From assembly GCF_003751505.1 (NCBI RefSeq), contig NZ_RJVB01000001.1, forward strand, positions 684,027-748,026: a DNA stretch of 64,000 nt. The letters are read 5' to 3'. Positions 42,121-51,332 of this stretch are shown here, piece after piece; the first letter of the stretch is position 1; each line of letters opens with the position of its first letter. A program made the position numbers and the translations under genes. Under the pieces are notes generated by a model. It had not been told where the DNA came from. It was given only the letters and a program-made list of their open reading frames with translations, and made no database searches. Source of the DNA: Erwinia sp. JUb26 (lineage in GTDB: Bacteria > Pseudomonadota > Gammaproteobacteria > Enterobacterales > Enterobacteriaceae).

Positions 42121-43299
42121 TTATTTAGAACCCGCTTTCCAGCGAAATCCCCAGCCAAAGGCTTCATCCATGTCGGAATGGCCTTTAAAGAACTGGTTAA
42201 TACGTTCGACTTTGATATTGCCGTTTTCGTTCACCAGCCGGGCAATCGCACACATATTGCGACGGTCCTGCCCTTCGGTCAGACGTGTTTCAATCGGCGG
42301 CTGGTCCGGGATATGCAGCGTCACGACGCCGTCGGTTTTATCCCAGCTCGGTACGCCTTCGTAGATAAAGGCGTAGATCAGCACTTCGCGGATCTGTTTC
42401 CACTCGCGGCCGTTGATATACATCCATTCGCCGTCGCTGACCGAGCCGGTGCGGTCATCGCCCTTCAGATGAACGTAAGGCTTGTCGTTGAATGAACCAA
42501 ACGTGTTGCCCAGCGCCTGAATCACGCCCTTGCTGCCGTCGTTCAGCTCCACAAACGCGCCGATATCCAGATCGATGCCTTTATTACCGCCGAAGAACCC
42601 TTTCAGCCCGCCCGATGAAGCCGGGGCGCGATGCCAGTTCAGGTTGATGCGGATCTCACCGAAGTTATCGCGCTTGGTCAGGCTGATTGCCGGTTTCTCT
42701 TTGGTCAGCGTCACCTTGCTCAGGCTGATCTTACTGGCCGGCGCGGGTGCTGGCGTCGGGGCAGCCGTCGGAGCCGGAGCGGCCGCAGGTGCCGGCGCCG
42801 GGGTATCCGCCACATCCACGCCAAAGTGTTCGGCCAGCGGCTTCAGCCCGCCGTTAAAGCCCTGAGCGATGAAGCGGAATTTCCACTCCGCGTTGCGGCG
42901 ATAAAATTCGCCGAGGATCAGGGCGGCTTCCTTGCGTCCGCTGATATCAACGGTCCCGTTCAGCAGCACTTCGCCCGCGGATTCCACCTGAATCGCCAGG
43001 CGCTGCAGGCCGGCCACGGTTTGCGCGCCGTCGCAGGTGACGGTAAACGCCACTTTCTGCACCGCGGCGTGCAGCCGGCTGAGATCGACGGTGAACGCCG
43101 TGTTATTGCCCTGCGCGTTCAGGCTGATAGTGCCATCGTTGTTCTGCGTCTGACCGTAAAACACCATATCGGCATCGCCCTGCACCTTACCGTTTTCAAA
43201 CAGACGGAAGGCGGAGGCATCAACCGCAGCGCCGGATAACACACGAACGGTCAGGGTCTGAACGGGTACGGGGGCATTGCCCCCCGGGGTCATATTCAT
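42121..43299 (-). CDS. terA: TerA
   Basis: 392 residues from the ATG at 43299, which overlaps the terZ stop (TAATG). The first part is a TerD-like domain with degenerate Ca2+ loops (QTLTVRVLSGAAVDASAFRLF), followed by an Ala/Pro-rich linker and a second TerD-like region with KISLSKVTLTKEKPAISLTK and GGNKGIDLDIGAFVEL, KGDDRTGSVSDGEW. Soluble; part of the terZABCDE complex. Confidence 0.94.
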   Translation of the reverse strand: MNMTPGGNAPVPVQTLTVRVLSGAAVDASAFRLFENGKVQGDADMVFYGQTQNNDGTISLNAQGNNTAFTVDLSRLHAAVQKVAFTVTCDGAQTVAGLQRLAIQVESAGEVLLNGTVDISGRKEAALILGEFYRRNAEWKFRFIAQGFNGGLKPLAEHFGVDVADTPAPAPAAAPAPTAAPTPAPAPASKISLSKVTLTKEKPAISLTKRDNFGEIRINLNWHRAPASSGGLKGFFGGNKGIDLDIGAFVELNDGSKGVIQALGNTFGSFNDKPYVHLKGDDRTGSVSDGEWMYINGREWKQIREVLIYAFIYEGVPSWDKTDGVVTLHIPDQPPIETRLTEGQDRRNMCAIARLVNENGNIKVERINQFFKGHSDMDEAFGWGFRWKAGSK

Positions 43300-43880
43300 T
43301 AGCGCACCACCGTGGCAACGATATCGGTGTGCATCGCGTCGATGGTACGGCCACTGCACGCTTTACCGTGGGCAGTGAAGTCCCAAAGGCCATGATTGCG
43401 GTGCAGAGAGGCGATAACGATGCCGGTATGTGCGCCCTGCTCGGTCAGCTGATAGCGGGCCAGCTCTTTACCAGCCTGATCCACCACGCGACAGAAGGCG
43501 TTTTCCACATCGTTAAACGACTGGCCGCGGAAGCTGTTGACGGTAAAGGCCAGATACTCCACGTCGGCAGGCAGACGCGACAGTTCAACGTTAATGATTT
43601 CATCATCGCCGTCGCCTTCTCCGGTCAGGTTGTCGCCGCTGTGAACCACTGAACCGCAGTCGGACTTGAGCTTACGGAACCAGATGGTGTCGATTTCGCT
43701 ACCTGATTTATCCAGCAATACGCAGCCTGCATCGAGGTCGATGTCACCATCGCCGCCAAAGATCTTACCAAACAGGCCTTTCTTCTTTACCGGATCCCAG
43801 CCCAGGCCGAAATGCAGTTTATCGATCGCGGAAGACTGCTTGCTGAGTGATACAGTCTGGTTCTTGCTTAATGAAACCAT
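43299..43880 (-). CDS. terZ: TerZ, TerD-family protein
   Basis: 193 residues from the ATG at 43880 (MVSLSKNQTVSLSKQSSAI), the common TerZ start; an ATG two codons earlier (43886) is closer to the AAGGAAT ribosome site and is also possible. GDGDIDLDAGCVLLD and [19 protein letters not shown] are the Ca2+-binding loops. First gene of the leftward operon. Its promoter lies in the AT-rich 321-bp gap that also serves the rightward biosynthetic genes. Confidence 0.94.
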   Translation of the reverse strand: MVSLSKNQTVSLSKQSSAIDKLHFGLGWDPVKKKGLFGKIFGGDGDIDLDAGCVLLDKSGSEIDTIWFRKLKSDCGSVVHSGDNLTGEGDGDDEIINVELSRLPADVEYLAFTVNSFRGQSFNDVENAFCRVVDQAGKELARYQLTEQGAHTGIVIASLHRNHGLWDFTAHGKACSGRTIDAMHTDIVATVVR

Positions 43881-43886
43881 GGTCAT

Positions 43887-44207
43887 AATTCCTTAAGATG
43901 AGTAATGAAAAAGGCGACTGACTTTTACGTCACAATCCTTGAGGTAGAAAATCATATCATGATGAAGTTCATGCACAAGACACTTTTTTAATTTGCAAAA
44001 GGTAAAAGATTTATCTACATGATTTTATTAAATTAAATTCGAGTTTATTTCTGTGCAAAATAAACAATTCACCGCGAAATTTACATTTCTTTAGATGAAA
44101 GCGGTACGTCTTTACGTTAATCATAATATGATTGACAACATTCTCCTGGCTCCCTACACTCGATGCTTATTTGCTGTGCAACTTCGCCCCTACCGGATAA
44201 CTATAGA
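43887..44207. other. AT-rich divergent control region between terZ and the ATP-grasp gene
   Basis: No gene. The stretch is clearly AT-rich compared with its flanks and must hold promoters for both halves of the Ter island. It contains GTTTATTT-CTGTGCA-AAATAAAC (44043-44065), a perfect 8-bp inverted repeat, the best dyad here and a candidate site for TerW or another regulator. Confidence 0.55.
44043..44065. promoter_or_regulatory. Perfect inverted repeat in the terZ/biosynthetic divergent promoter region
   Basis: GTTTATTT (44043-44050), 7-nt spacer, AAATAAAC (44058-44065). Located midway between divergent starts; the regulator is unproven. Confidence 0.4.
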
Positions 44208-45263
44208 ATGACAATGAACATTTGGCTGATGGAAGGTCTGTCCTCACAGCGCGATATTATTCAGGGCATCACCGCGGGGGCTGAAGCATCGCAGCAGCCG
44301 ATTACCGTTTTTGCCTCTCACCGCCATCAGCGTAATGAAATCCTTTCCCAGGCCGACTACGCGCTGATTGAGCCCGCCGAAGACGAGCAGCGGCTGGCGT
44401 TTATTCTGGCGCAGGTCGCTCAGCACCGCATTCGGGCGATTCACACCGGGCGCAACGCGCGCTGGTTCGAATCCCATCGCGAGCAGATTGAAGCCAGCGG
44501 TGCCAGCCTCACCACCGGCGCCACCCACCTTGAGATGCTGGATCTCGCCGACGACAAGGTCAGCTTTGCCGAAGCGATGGCGCAGCGTGGGCTGCCGGTC
44601 GTGCCCTCCGTTCGCGTTGAATCCACCGAACAGCTGCGTCAGCTGCTGCTGGATTCGCCTTTTGGCGATGCGCCGCTGTGCGTGAAGCCGGTTACCGGTA
44701 TTTATGGCATGGGATTCTGGCGTTTTGATGAATCTGCCGCGCCAATGGCCGCATTTACTCATCCCGACAGCCGCCGGGTTCATCCGCACTTCTATTTACA
44801 GGCGCTGGAAGCCGCCGAAGTGGTTGAACCGCTGGTGCTGATGCCCTGGCTGCCCGGCCCGGAATATTCCGTGGATATGCTGGTTGAAAAAGGTGCGGTG
44901 CTGGCGGCCGTAGCACGGCGCAAAGACGGCGCGCTGCAGCATCTGGAGAACAGCGGTGAAGCTTACGAGCTTGGCCGCGCCTGCGCCGAAGCGATGCAGG
45001 CTGACGGGTTGGTGAACGTGCAGACCCGCCATGATGCGAATGGCAAACCGCTGCTGCTGGAGATCAACATGCGCCCTTCCGGCGGCATCGGCTACACCCG
45101 CTTCAGCGGTGTGAATCTGCCCGGCCTGTTCGCCCTGCGCCGCCTTGGCCTGATGACCGCAGAACAGGTTCGCGACAGCGCCAGTCGTGATTTTGCGCCC
45201 GCCACCGTGCGATCCATTACCGATGTCGTGCGTTATGAAACGCTGACCAACCTGATCCCGTAA
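44208..45263 (+). CDS. ATP-grasp enzyme of the Ter-associated biosynthetic operon
   Basis: 351 residues from the ATG at 44208 (the ATG at 44214 is also possible; the open frame begins earlier but without support). Motifs: LDLADDKVSFAEAMAQRGLPVVPS, the ATP-clamp lysine region APLCVKPVTGIYGMGFWRF, and LLLEINMRPSGGIGYTRFSG (Mg2+/ATP-binding ENxR-like). It should join a carboxylate to an amine using ATP. It is the first gene of a five-gene operon known beside terZABCDEF in enterobacteria and proposed (Aravind and co-workers) to make a nucleoside-like metabolite. Confidence 0.9.
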   Translation: MTMNIWLMEGLSSQRDIIQGITAGAEASQQPITVFASHRHQRNEILSQADYALIEPAEDEQRLAFILAQVAQHRIRAIHTGRNARWFESHREQIEASGASLTTGATHLEMLDLADDKVSFAEAMAQRGLPVVPSVRVESTEQLRQLLLDSPFGDAPLCVKPVTGIYGMGFWRFDESAAPMAAFTHPDSRRVHPHFYLQALEAAEVVEPLVLMPWLPGPEYSVDMLVEKGAVLAAVARRKDGALQHLENSGEAYELGRACAEAMQADGLVNVQTRHDANGKPLLLEINMRPSGGIGYTRFSGVNLPGLFALRRLGLMTAEQVRDSASRDFAPATVRSITDVVRYETLTNLIP

Positions 45264-45273
45264 GGAAACGAAG

Positions 45274-46413
45274 ATGACCACAATCCCCTCGCCGCCGTGG
45301 CGCAAAACGTTAACCTGCGGCACGCTGAGCGTCACGCCGGAAGGCAGCGCCCTTCCGCTGGACGACCTTTTCGACGTGGCCGAACGCCGCAATCCGAAAC
45401 GGGCCTTCCTGTTTGTCAGTAAAGTGCTGGGCCGGCACATTCCCGTTAGTCCGGCCACCATGCGCGGCGTTTACCGCCAGTTGGCCACGCAGTTCCCGGT
45501 CATTCCCGACGGTCCGGTGCTGTTTATCGGCATGGCAGAAACCGCCGTGGGCCTGGGCGCGGGCGTATTTGATGAGATGCGCAATCGCGCGTCGGAGTCG
45601 GTCTATCTCAGCTCCACTCGCCATCCGGTCAGCGGCGAGCTGCTGTGTAAGTTTAAAGAGGATCATAGCCACGCCACCGACCACCTGCTCTATCTGCCCG
45701 ATGACGCCGAACTACGCCGCCGGGTGCAGAACGCGCGTACGCTGGTGTTGATCGATGATGAAGCCACCACCGGCAACACCTTTATCAACCTGCTGGCCGC
45801 GCTGAGAGCCGAAGGCGGCCTGACCGCCATTGAACGGGTGATTACCGTCACGCTCACCGACTGGAGCGGCGACGCGATTGCCAAAGCTTGCCCGCTGCCG
45901 GTGACCACCGTGGCGCTGGTGCGCGGCGACTGGCACTGGGAGAAAAATCCGGAGGCGCCGGTACCGGTGATGCCGGCGGTGAACGTGACCGCGCGCGGCA
46001 GCGTGCCGGTGACCGGGCGGCAAAACTGGGGCCGCCTGGGGATGGCCGCGCCGGCGGGCGATCTCGGCAACGATATCGCCGTGGCTCCGGGCGAAAAGAT
46101 CCTCGTGCTCGGCACCAGCGAATTCATCTGGGAGCCGTTCCTGCTGGCGGAACGCCTTGAGCAGCAGGGAGCCGAGGTGAAGTACAGCTCCACCACCCGT
46201 TCCCCGATTGCCACCGGATTTGCCATTCAGTCGGCGATTGCGTTCAGCGATAATTACGGACTGGGGATTCCGAACTATGTTTACAACGTGGCCCATCAGC
46301 AGTTTGACCGCATCCTGCTGTGCAGCGAAACGCCAGCGGACAGCCTCGACCCGATCCTGATTGCGGCGCTGTCGAAAGTAGCTCCAAAGGTTGAGGTGCT
46401 GAGCTATGAATAA
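45274..46413 (+). CDS. Phosphoribosyltransferase-domain protein (PRTase with TRSP domain)
   Basis: 379 residues. The N-terminal half is a PRTase fold with the PRPP-binding loop TLVLIDDEATTGNTFINLL and GMAETAVGLGAGVFDEMRNR; the C-terminal half is a TRSP-type domain containing ILVLGTSEFIWEPFLLAERLEQQGAEVKYSSTTRSP. It may transfer or handle a ribose-5-phosphate moiety. AAGGAAACGA precedes the ATG at 45274. The stop overlaps the HAD gene start by 8 nt. Confidence 0.9.
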   Translation: MTTIPSPPWRKTLTCGTLSVTPEGSALPLDDLFDVAERRNPKRAFLFVSKVLGRHIPVSPATMRGVYRQLATQFPVIPDGPVLFIGMAETAVGLGAGVFDEMRNRASESVYLSSTRHPVSGELLCKFKEDHSHATDHLLYLPDDAELRRRVQNARTLVLIDDEATTGNTFINLLAALRAEGGLTAIERVITVTLTDWSGDAIAKACPLPVTTVALVRGDWHWEKNPEAPVPVMPAVNVTARGSVPVTGRQNWGRLGMAAPAGDLGNDIAVAPGEKILVLGTSEFIWEPFLLAERLEQQGAEVKYSSTTRSPIATGFAIQSAIAFSDNYGLGIPNYVYNVAHQQFDRILLCSETPADSLDPILIAALSKVAPKVEVLSYE

Positions 46414-47188
46414 GCCGGTAATTTTTTCCGATCTCGACGACACCCTGTTCCAGACCCGCCGCAAGATGGTGGACGAGCTGGCGCTGGAGCCGTTCCGCAC
46501 CGGCGCGCTGGACCGCAGCCTGCAGCCGCGCAGCTTTATGACCGAAGAACAGGCCATGCTGGTTGACTGGATGCTGGAGCACGGCGATCTCATCCCGGTG
46601 ACCGCGCGCGGTACAGAGGAGATCGCGCGGGTCGAAATCCCCTTCCGCTCCTGGGCGGTGGCCACCCACGGTGCGGTGATCCTCAATCCCGAGGGCGAAG
46701 CGGATGCCGAATGGCAGGCGCTGATGCTGGCAAAACTCGCCCCCTACGCGGCGCAGCTGCTTGCCATGCAGCAGCAAATCACCGAACTGATGGCGGAACG
46801 TAATATCAACGGCTGGGCGCGTATTAATTATGAATATGAGCAGACGCCGATCTATCTGGTGATGAAGCATCGCGACAGCACGAAACTGGACGAACTTTAC
46901 GCCATCGCCGACGAGATCGAACAGCGGTTCCCCACCGCGGGCTGGTATATCCATCGCAACAGCAACAACGTCGCGTGGCTGCCGGTGGTGGTGGAAAAGG
47001 GACTGGCGGTCAGCTTCCTGCTGGAGCGCCTGCGCGCCGAGCGCGGCGTGTTTCCGGTGATTGGCCTCGGCGACAGCCTCAGCGATCACCGCTTTATGAA
47101 GCTGTGCAGCTGGTACGGCCTGCCGCGCCAGAGCCAGTTTGCCGACCATATAAACCAGGCGCTGTTCAGGGAGCCGGACCATGACTGA
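46406..47188 (+). CDS. HAD-family hydrolase of the Ter biosynthetic operon
   Basis: 260 residues. HAD motif I is VIFSDLDDTLF (DxD), the cap domain is of type IIB, and motif IV is GLGDSLSDHRFM. It should dephosphorylate a sugar- or nucleoside-phosphate. It overlaps both neighbours by 8 nt, so the operon is tightly coupled. Confidence 0.92.
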   Translation: MNKPVIFSDLDDTLFQTRRKMVDELALEPFRTGALDRSLQPRSFMTEEQAMLVDWMLEHGDLIPVTARGTEEIARVEIPFRSWAVATHGAVILNPEGEADAEWQALMLAKLAPYAAQLLAMQQQITELMAERNINGWARINYEYEQTPIYLVMKHRDSTKLDELYAIADEIEQRFPTAGWYIHRNSNNVAWLPVVVEKGLAVSFLLERLRAERGVFPVIGLGDSLSDHRFMKLCSWYGLPRQSQFADHINQALFREPDHD

Positions 47189-48254
47189 TTTTGTGCCGTT
47201 TTCAGGATCCTATCACCCGCAGGACGTTCACTTTCTGCTGACGCCGGTTGAAATGGAAATGACCCCGGTAGATCGCAAAGAAGCGTTGATCCAGTCAGGC
47301 GCGAAGCACTATTCCGAAATGCTGAGCCAGGAGCCGGAGCCAACCGAATGGCATCTGGATCTGTTTGCCCGCGCGCTTGAGCACGGTGCGGAGCGGCTGG
47401 CAAAAGAGGTGGCAATGCTGGCGCAGGCGCTGATTGAGCGCTTTCCCGATACGCCGGTGGTGCTGGCAAGCCTGGTGCGTGCCGGTGTGCCGCTGGGCGT
47501 GATGCTGCAGCAGGCGCTGCGCGACTGCGGAAAAGAGTCTTATCATTACGGTATCAGCATTATTCGCGATCGCGGCATAGACAGCGCCGCGCTGGACTGG
47601 ATAGAACAGCGGCACGGCACGGAAGGCCTTGTTTTCGTTGACGGCTGGACCGGTAAAGGTGCCATCACCGGCGAGCTGATCCGCTCCCTGAAGGATCGCC
47701 CGGGCTATCCGGTTTATCCTCGCCTGGTGGTGCTGGCCGATCCCTGCGGACGATCGTGGCTGTCGGCCAGCGACGATGACTGGCTGATCCCGTTTGGCAT
47801 CATGGGCGCACCGGTTTCCGGCATGATTTCCCGTTCTATCTTGCGCACCGAAGGATTCCACGGCTGCGTGATTTGCCATCATCTCGAACGCTTTGAATGC
47901 AGCCGTCACCTGGTAGATACGGTCGCCGCCCACCGTCGCCGGCTGGGAGAGGTTAAGGCCTGCGAGTGGGATCCGCAGCAAAATGACGGGCTGCGGCAGC
48001 AGAGTGAAGCGGTGATTAAGCAGCTGGCGCAGCAGTATGATATCGACAGCATTAACCGCATCAAACCTGGCATTGCCGAAGCGACCCGCGCCGTACTGCG
48101 CCGCGTGCCGGATCACGTGCTGGTCCGGTCTGAAAAGGATGCCGATGTGGCCCTGCTGCTGCACCTGGCGCGTGAAAAAGGTATCGCGGTCAACGCCGTG
48201 GGCGAGGCCATTGGCCAGTACCGGGCGGTGACCATTATCAAGAAGGTACTCTGA
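47181..48254 (+). CDS. StiP-type protein with PELOTA/cysteine protease-like domain
   Basis: 357 residues. It starts with a SYHPQDVHFLLTPVEMEMTPVDRKEALIQSGAKHYSEMLSQE segment. A phosphoribosyltransferase-like core follows (LASLVRAGVPLGVMLQQALRD, GLVFVDGWTGKGAITGEL). It ends in a PELOTA RNA-binding domain (AVLRRVPDHVLVRSEKDADVALLLHLAREKGIAVNAVG). Ter-linked proteins of this architecture are annotated as StiP-family cysteine proteases, but the PRTase-like core argues for a role in base or ribose chemistry. The exact reaction is unknown. Confidence 0.85.
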   Translation: MTDFVPFSGSYHPQDVHFLLTPVEMEMTPVDRKEALIQSGAKHYSEMLSQEPEPTEWHLDLFARALEHGAERLAKEVAMLAQALIERFPDTPVVLASLVRAGVPLGVMLQQALRDCGKESYHYGISIIRDRGIDSAALDWIEQRHGTEGLVFVDGWTGKGAITGELIRSLKDRPGYPVYPRLVVLADPCGRSWLSASDDDWLIPFGIMGAPVSGMISRSILRTEGFHGCVICHHLERFECSRHLVDTVAAHRRRLGEVKACEWDPQQNDGLRQQSEAVIKQLAQQYDIDSINRIKPGIAEATRAVLRRVPDHVLVRSEKDADVALLLHLAREKGIAVNAVGEAIGQYRAVTIIKKVL

Positions 48255-49210
48255 TGAACGAACGGCTTTCCCCCTGGCGTCTGGGCGCAACGCTGTATAT
48301 GCCCGCCACCCGCACGGACATTACTGAAACCGTGCTGAATAACAAGATTGATGGCCTGCGCTCGCTGGTTATCTGTCTGGAAGATGCGGTCAGCGATGCC
48401 GATATCCCCGTTGCCCGCCGTAATCTGCGGCAGGTGCTGGCGCGCCTGGCAGAAGCAAAAAAGTTACAGGGTAACGAAAACTGGCCACTGGTCTTTGTTC
48501 GCCCGCGCGATATCACCATGGGCGCCGAACTGGCCGCCGACTGGGATCTGAGCGGAGTGGATGGTCTGGTGCTGCCCAAATTTACCCGCCACTGCCTGCC
48601 GGTCTGGTGGACAATGCTGAAAGACACGCACCTGTGCATGATGCCGACGCTGGAAACCGAAGAGGTGTTCGACGTGGTGCAGATGCGTGAGCTGGCTGCG
48701 GCGCTGGCCAATCACCCCTGCCGTCAGCGCATTATCGCCCTGCGCATCGGCGGCAACGACTTGATGAACGTGGTCTCGCTACGCCGCTCGCGGGAATTCA
48801 CCCTGTACGACAGCCCTATGGGCTACGTGATTAAAATGCTGGTTGCGGTGTTCGCCACCAGGGATTTTGCCCTGACCGCGCCGGTGTGCGAACACATCGA
48901 CGATCGCCAAATCATGGATCGCGAGCTGGCCCTCGATATGCTGCACGGTCTGGTGGGTAAAACTGCCATTCACCCCAGCCAGATTGGCATCATCGAAGCG
49001 GCGCTGATGGTGTCGGCCAGCGATCATGCTGATGCCCTGCGCATCCTCAACTCCAGCCAGGCGGTGTTTAAATCGCAGGGCGCGATGTGCGAACCGGCCA
49101 CCCATCGCCGCTGGGCCTCGACGATCCTGGCCCGCGCTCAGGTGTACGGCATCATCAGCGAGAAAACCCCGGATACGATAAGGTTGATGACCGCGCTGAC
49201 CAAAAGCTGA
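48254..49210 (+). CDS. HpcH/HpaI aldolase-citrate lyase family protein
   Basis: 318 residues of the citrate lyase beta/HpcH TIM-barrel family: MPATRTD, SLVICLEDAVSDADIPVARRNL with metal-binding Glu/Asp, VFVRPRD, GLVLPKFTR, MPTLETEE and GLVGKTAIHPSQIGIIEAAL. It catalyses aldol cleavage or condensation of an oxo-acid with divalent metal. Its ATG overlaps the previous stop by one base. It is the last gene of the five-gene biosynthetic set. Confidence 0.92.
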   Translation: MNERLSPWRLGATLYMPATRTDITETVLNNKIDGLRSLVICLEDAVSDADIPVARRNLRQVLARLAEAKKLQGNENWPLVFVRPRDITMGAELAADWDLSGVDGLVLPKFTRHCLPVWWTMLKDTHLCMMPTLETEEVFDVVQMRELAAALANHPCRQRIIALRIGGNDLMNVVSLRRSREFTLYDSPMGYVIKMLVAVFATRDFALTAPVCEHIDDRQIMDRELALDMLHGLVGKTAIHPSQIGIIEAALMVSASDHADALRILNSSQAVFKSQGAMCEPATHRRWASTILARAQVYGIISEKTPDTIRLMTALTKS

Positions 49211-49303
49211 GCGAACCCTCAGACGATCCTGCCAGCAAAAGTCTTCACGTGCTATGCTGACAGGCCATTGAACTGTAATGATAAATCCAGGCAGCGAATT
49301 ATT

Positions 49304-49777
49304 ATGCATCTCAGTACCCGACAGGCCCGAATTTATAAACTGGCGACCCTTCTCGGCCCGGGTAAACCCGTTTCTGCCGAGAGCATTATTACCGCGTTGG
49401 ACTGTTCTGAACCGACACTAACCCGCGCGCTGAAAGAGCTGCGCGAGTCTTACGCCGCGGAAATCAAATACAGTAAGGCCAGTCATTCCTATCAGCTTAC
49501 TGCTGCCGGTCAGTTGGATAAAAAAGCCCTGCGCCGGATGAACGAGGCGCTGACGGAAAACGCCGAGATGAAACCGACTGAGGCCGTCAGCCGGGTGTTT
49601 CTCGATAAGGATAAGAAAAAAGCGGTGTCGCTTTCGCTGCGCATGTCGCTGCTGCGCAAAATCGATCGCCTCTCCAGATTACAGGAGATCACCCGCAGCG
49701 AGGCGGTGGATATGGCCGTGGCGCACGGTATTGATGAGCTCATTCGCAACGCCATGGCGCAAAAAAAGAGCAGCTGA
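49304..49777 (+). CDS. terW: TerW regulator
   Basis: 157 residues from the ATG at 49304 (MHLSTRQARIYKLATLLGPGKPVSAESIITALDCSEPTLTRALKELRE), which matches the TerW start; the open frame begins 12 codons earlier. An N-terminal winged-helix DNA-binding region is followed by a charged helical linker and a ribbon-helix-helix-like end (KKAVSLSLRMSLLRKIDRLS...RSEAVDMAVAHGIDEL). TerW has been proposed to regulate ter genes. It lies in the middle of the island with its own intergenic spaces of 93 and 262 bp. Confidence 0.92.
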   Translation: MHLSTRQARIYKLATLLGPGKPVSAESIITALDCSEPTLTRALKELRESYAAEIKYSKASHSYQLTAAGQLDKKALRRMNEALTENAEMKPTEAVSRVFLDKDKKKAVSLSLRMSLLRKIDRLSRLQEITRSEAVDMAVAHGIDELIRNAMAQKKSS

Positions 49778-49953
49778 ACCTGACGCTGCTTTTCCCCTCG
49801 GCCCTACCTCGCTTCAATCCCACGTCGTCTTTCAGATAGCCCTGCTGCTTTTGCCGTATAAAACGCATCCTGCCAGCCCTGACCGCCGCGGCTCCCGGCG
49901 TTAAACCGCCAGCTGGCCGCCGCAGTATGCTTCCCCGGACCGGTTAACCAGAC

Positions 49954-49983
49954 TTGACACATTACCGTTTCTACTGAGATAAC
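49954..49983 (+). promoter_or_regulatory. Putative sigma-70 promoter of the terY-terX operon
   Basis: TTGACA (49954-49959) and GATAAC (49978-49983), 18-bp spacer, 56 bp before the first terY ATG. Confidence 0.55.
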
Positions 49984-50039
49984 AACCGGATAAAATTTAG
50001 CTGCAAAACCCACCTCCATCTCAACAGCAGGATAGCCCG

Positions 50040-50678
50040 ATGAGAAGACTGCCGGTTTACCTTTTACTTGATACGTCCGGGTCGATGACCGGAGAGCCAA
50101 TCGAAGCGGTGAAAAACGGCGTGCAGATGCTGCTTTCCACCCTGAGGCAGGATCCCTACGCGCTGGAAACCGCCTGGGTTTCCGTGATTACCTTCGACTC
50201 CACAGCCCGTCAGGCCGTACCGCTGACCGATCTGATTAGCTTCAACCTGCCTGAACTGACCGCCAGCGGCACCACCGCACTGGGTGATGCGCTGTCGCTG
50301 GTTGCTACCCGCATCGGTGAAGAGGTGCAGAAAACCACCGCCGAAACCAAGGGCGACTGGCGACCGCTGGTGTTTATCATGACCGACGGAGCGCCGACCG
50401 ACGACTGGCGCAAAGGCGTGAACGAGTTCAAGGCGGCGCGCACCGGCGTGGTCGTTGCCTGTGCCGCAGGCCACGCGGCCGAAACCAAAGTCCTGCAGGA
50501 GATCACCGAGATCGTGCTGCAGCTGGATACCGCCGATTCCTCTTCAATCAAAGCCTTCTTTAAATGGGTTTCCGCCAGTATTTCCGTCGGCAGCCAGAAG
50601 GTGGAATCCGGCAAAAAAGAGGTGATCGGGCTCGACGACCTGCCCCCGCCGCCGCCGGAAGTTAACGTCGTTTTATAA
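50040..50678 (+). CDS. terY: TerY, von Willebrand A domain protein (copy 1)
   Basis: 212 residues, a single vWA domain: LLLDTSGSMTGEPIEAVKNGVQMLLSTLRQDPYALETAWVSVITF has the MIDAS DxSxS, a following TGD-like threonine (ASGTTALGDAL), and the second Asp in FIMTDGAPTDDW. The C-terminus is Pro-rich (DLPPPPPEVNVVL). Binds divalent metal and probably a partner such as TerX or the kinase. First gene of a rightward operon terY-terX-terY-terY-PP2C-kinase. Confidence 0.94.
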   Translation: MRRLPVYLLLDTSGSMTGEPIEAVKNGVQMLLSTLRQDPYALETAWVSVITFDSTARQAVPLTDLISFNLPELTASGTTALGDALSLVATRIGEEVQKTTAETKGDWRPLVFIMTDGAPTDDWRKGVNEFKAARTGVVVACAAGHAAETKVLQEITEIVLQLDTADSSSIKAFFKWVSASISVGSQKVESGKKEVIGLDDLPPPPPEVNVVL

Positions 50679-50687
50679 GGAGAGATT

Positions 50688-51332
50688 ATGTCAGTCAGCT
50701 TAAAAAAAGGACAAGGCGTCAGCCTGCGTAAAAACGAGCACGATCTGTCATCCGTGACCATCGGGCTGGGCTGGGACATTAACGAAGAGAAAAAAGGCCT
50801 GCTGGGTGGTTTATTCGGTAAGAAAGAACCGGAGTATGACCTCGACGTGGTGGCGTTTCTCTGCGATGCCGCAGGCAAAGTGGCCGACTTAGGTAAAACG
50901 GAAAACGGTAAGCCGACCCTGGTCGATGGCGACATCATTTTCTTTAACAGCCTGCGCCATAAATCCGGCCAGATCTGGCTGACCGGTGACAACCGCACCG
51001 GCGAAGGCGACGGTGATGATGAGCAAATCATCGTTAAGCTCAATACGCTGGATGCCCGCTACGAGAAGATCGTCTTTATCGTGCAGATTTATAACGGCGT
51101 GCAGCTGCAGCAGCACTTTGGCAAGGTACAGAACGCCTTTATCCGCGCGGTCGATGCCCGCAATGTGGAAATGGCCCGCTTCGATCTCTCCGGCGGCAGC
51201 GCTTTCAGCAATCAGCGTTCGATGCTGTTTGCCGAACTGGTGCGTGAGAGCACCGGCTGGAAGCTGAACGCCATCGGTGAGCCTTCCGAGTCCGACACTT
51301 TCGTGTCGCATCTGAAGAACTACATGCGATGA
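50688..51332 (+). CDS. terX: TerX, TerD-domain protein
   Basis: 214 residues: MSVSLKKGQGVSLRKNEHDLSSVTIGLGWDINEEKKG, then EPEYDLDVVAFLCD and [19 protein letters not shown] are the Ca2+ loops of the TerD fold. GGAGAG precedes the ATG. It is sandwiched between two terY genes, and its stop overlaps the next terY start (ATGA). Confidence 0.94.
   Translation: MSVSLKKGQGVSLRKNEHDLSSVTIGLGWDINEEKKGLLGGLFGKKEPEYDLDVVAFLCDAAGKVADLGKTENGKPTLVDGDIIFFNSLRHKSGQIWLTGDNRTGEGDGDDEQIIVKLNTLDARYEKIVFIVQIYNGVQLQQHFGKVQNAFIRAVDARNVEMARFDLSGGSAFSNQRSMLFAELVRESTGWKLNAIGEPSESDTFVSHLKNYMR

Noticed and set aside
49804..50100. 98-codon leftward frame between terW and terY
   Set aside because: It overlaps the terY promoter and start; no ribosome site or similarity.
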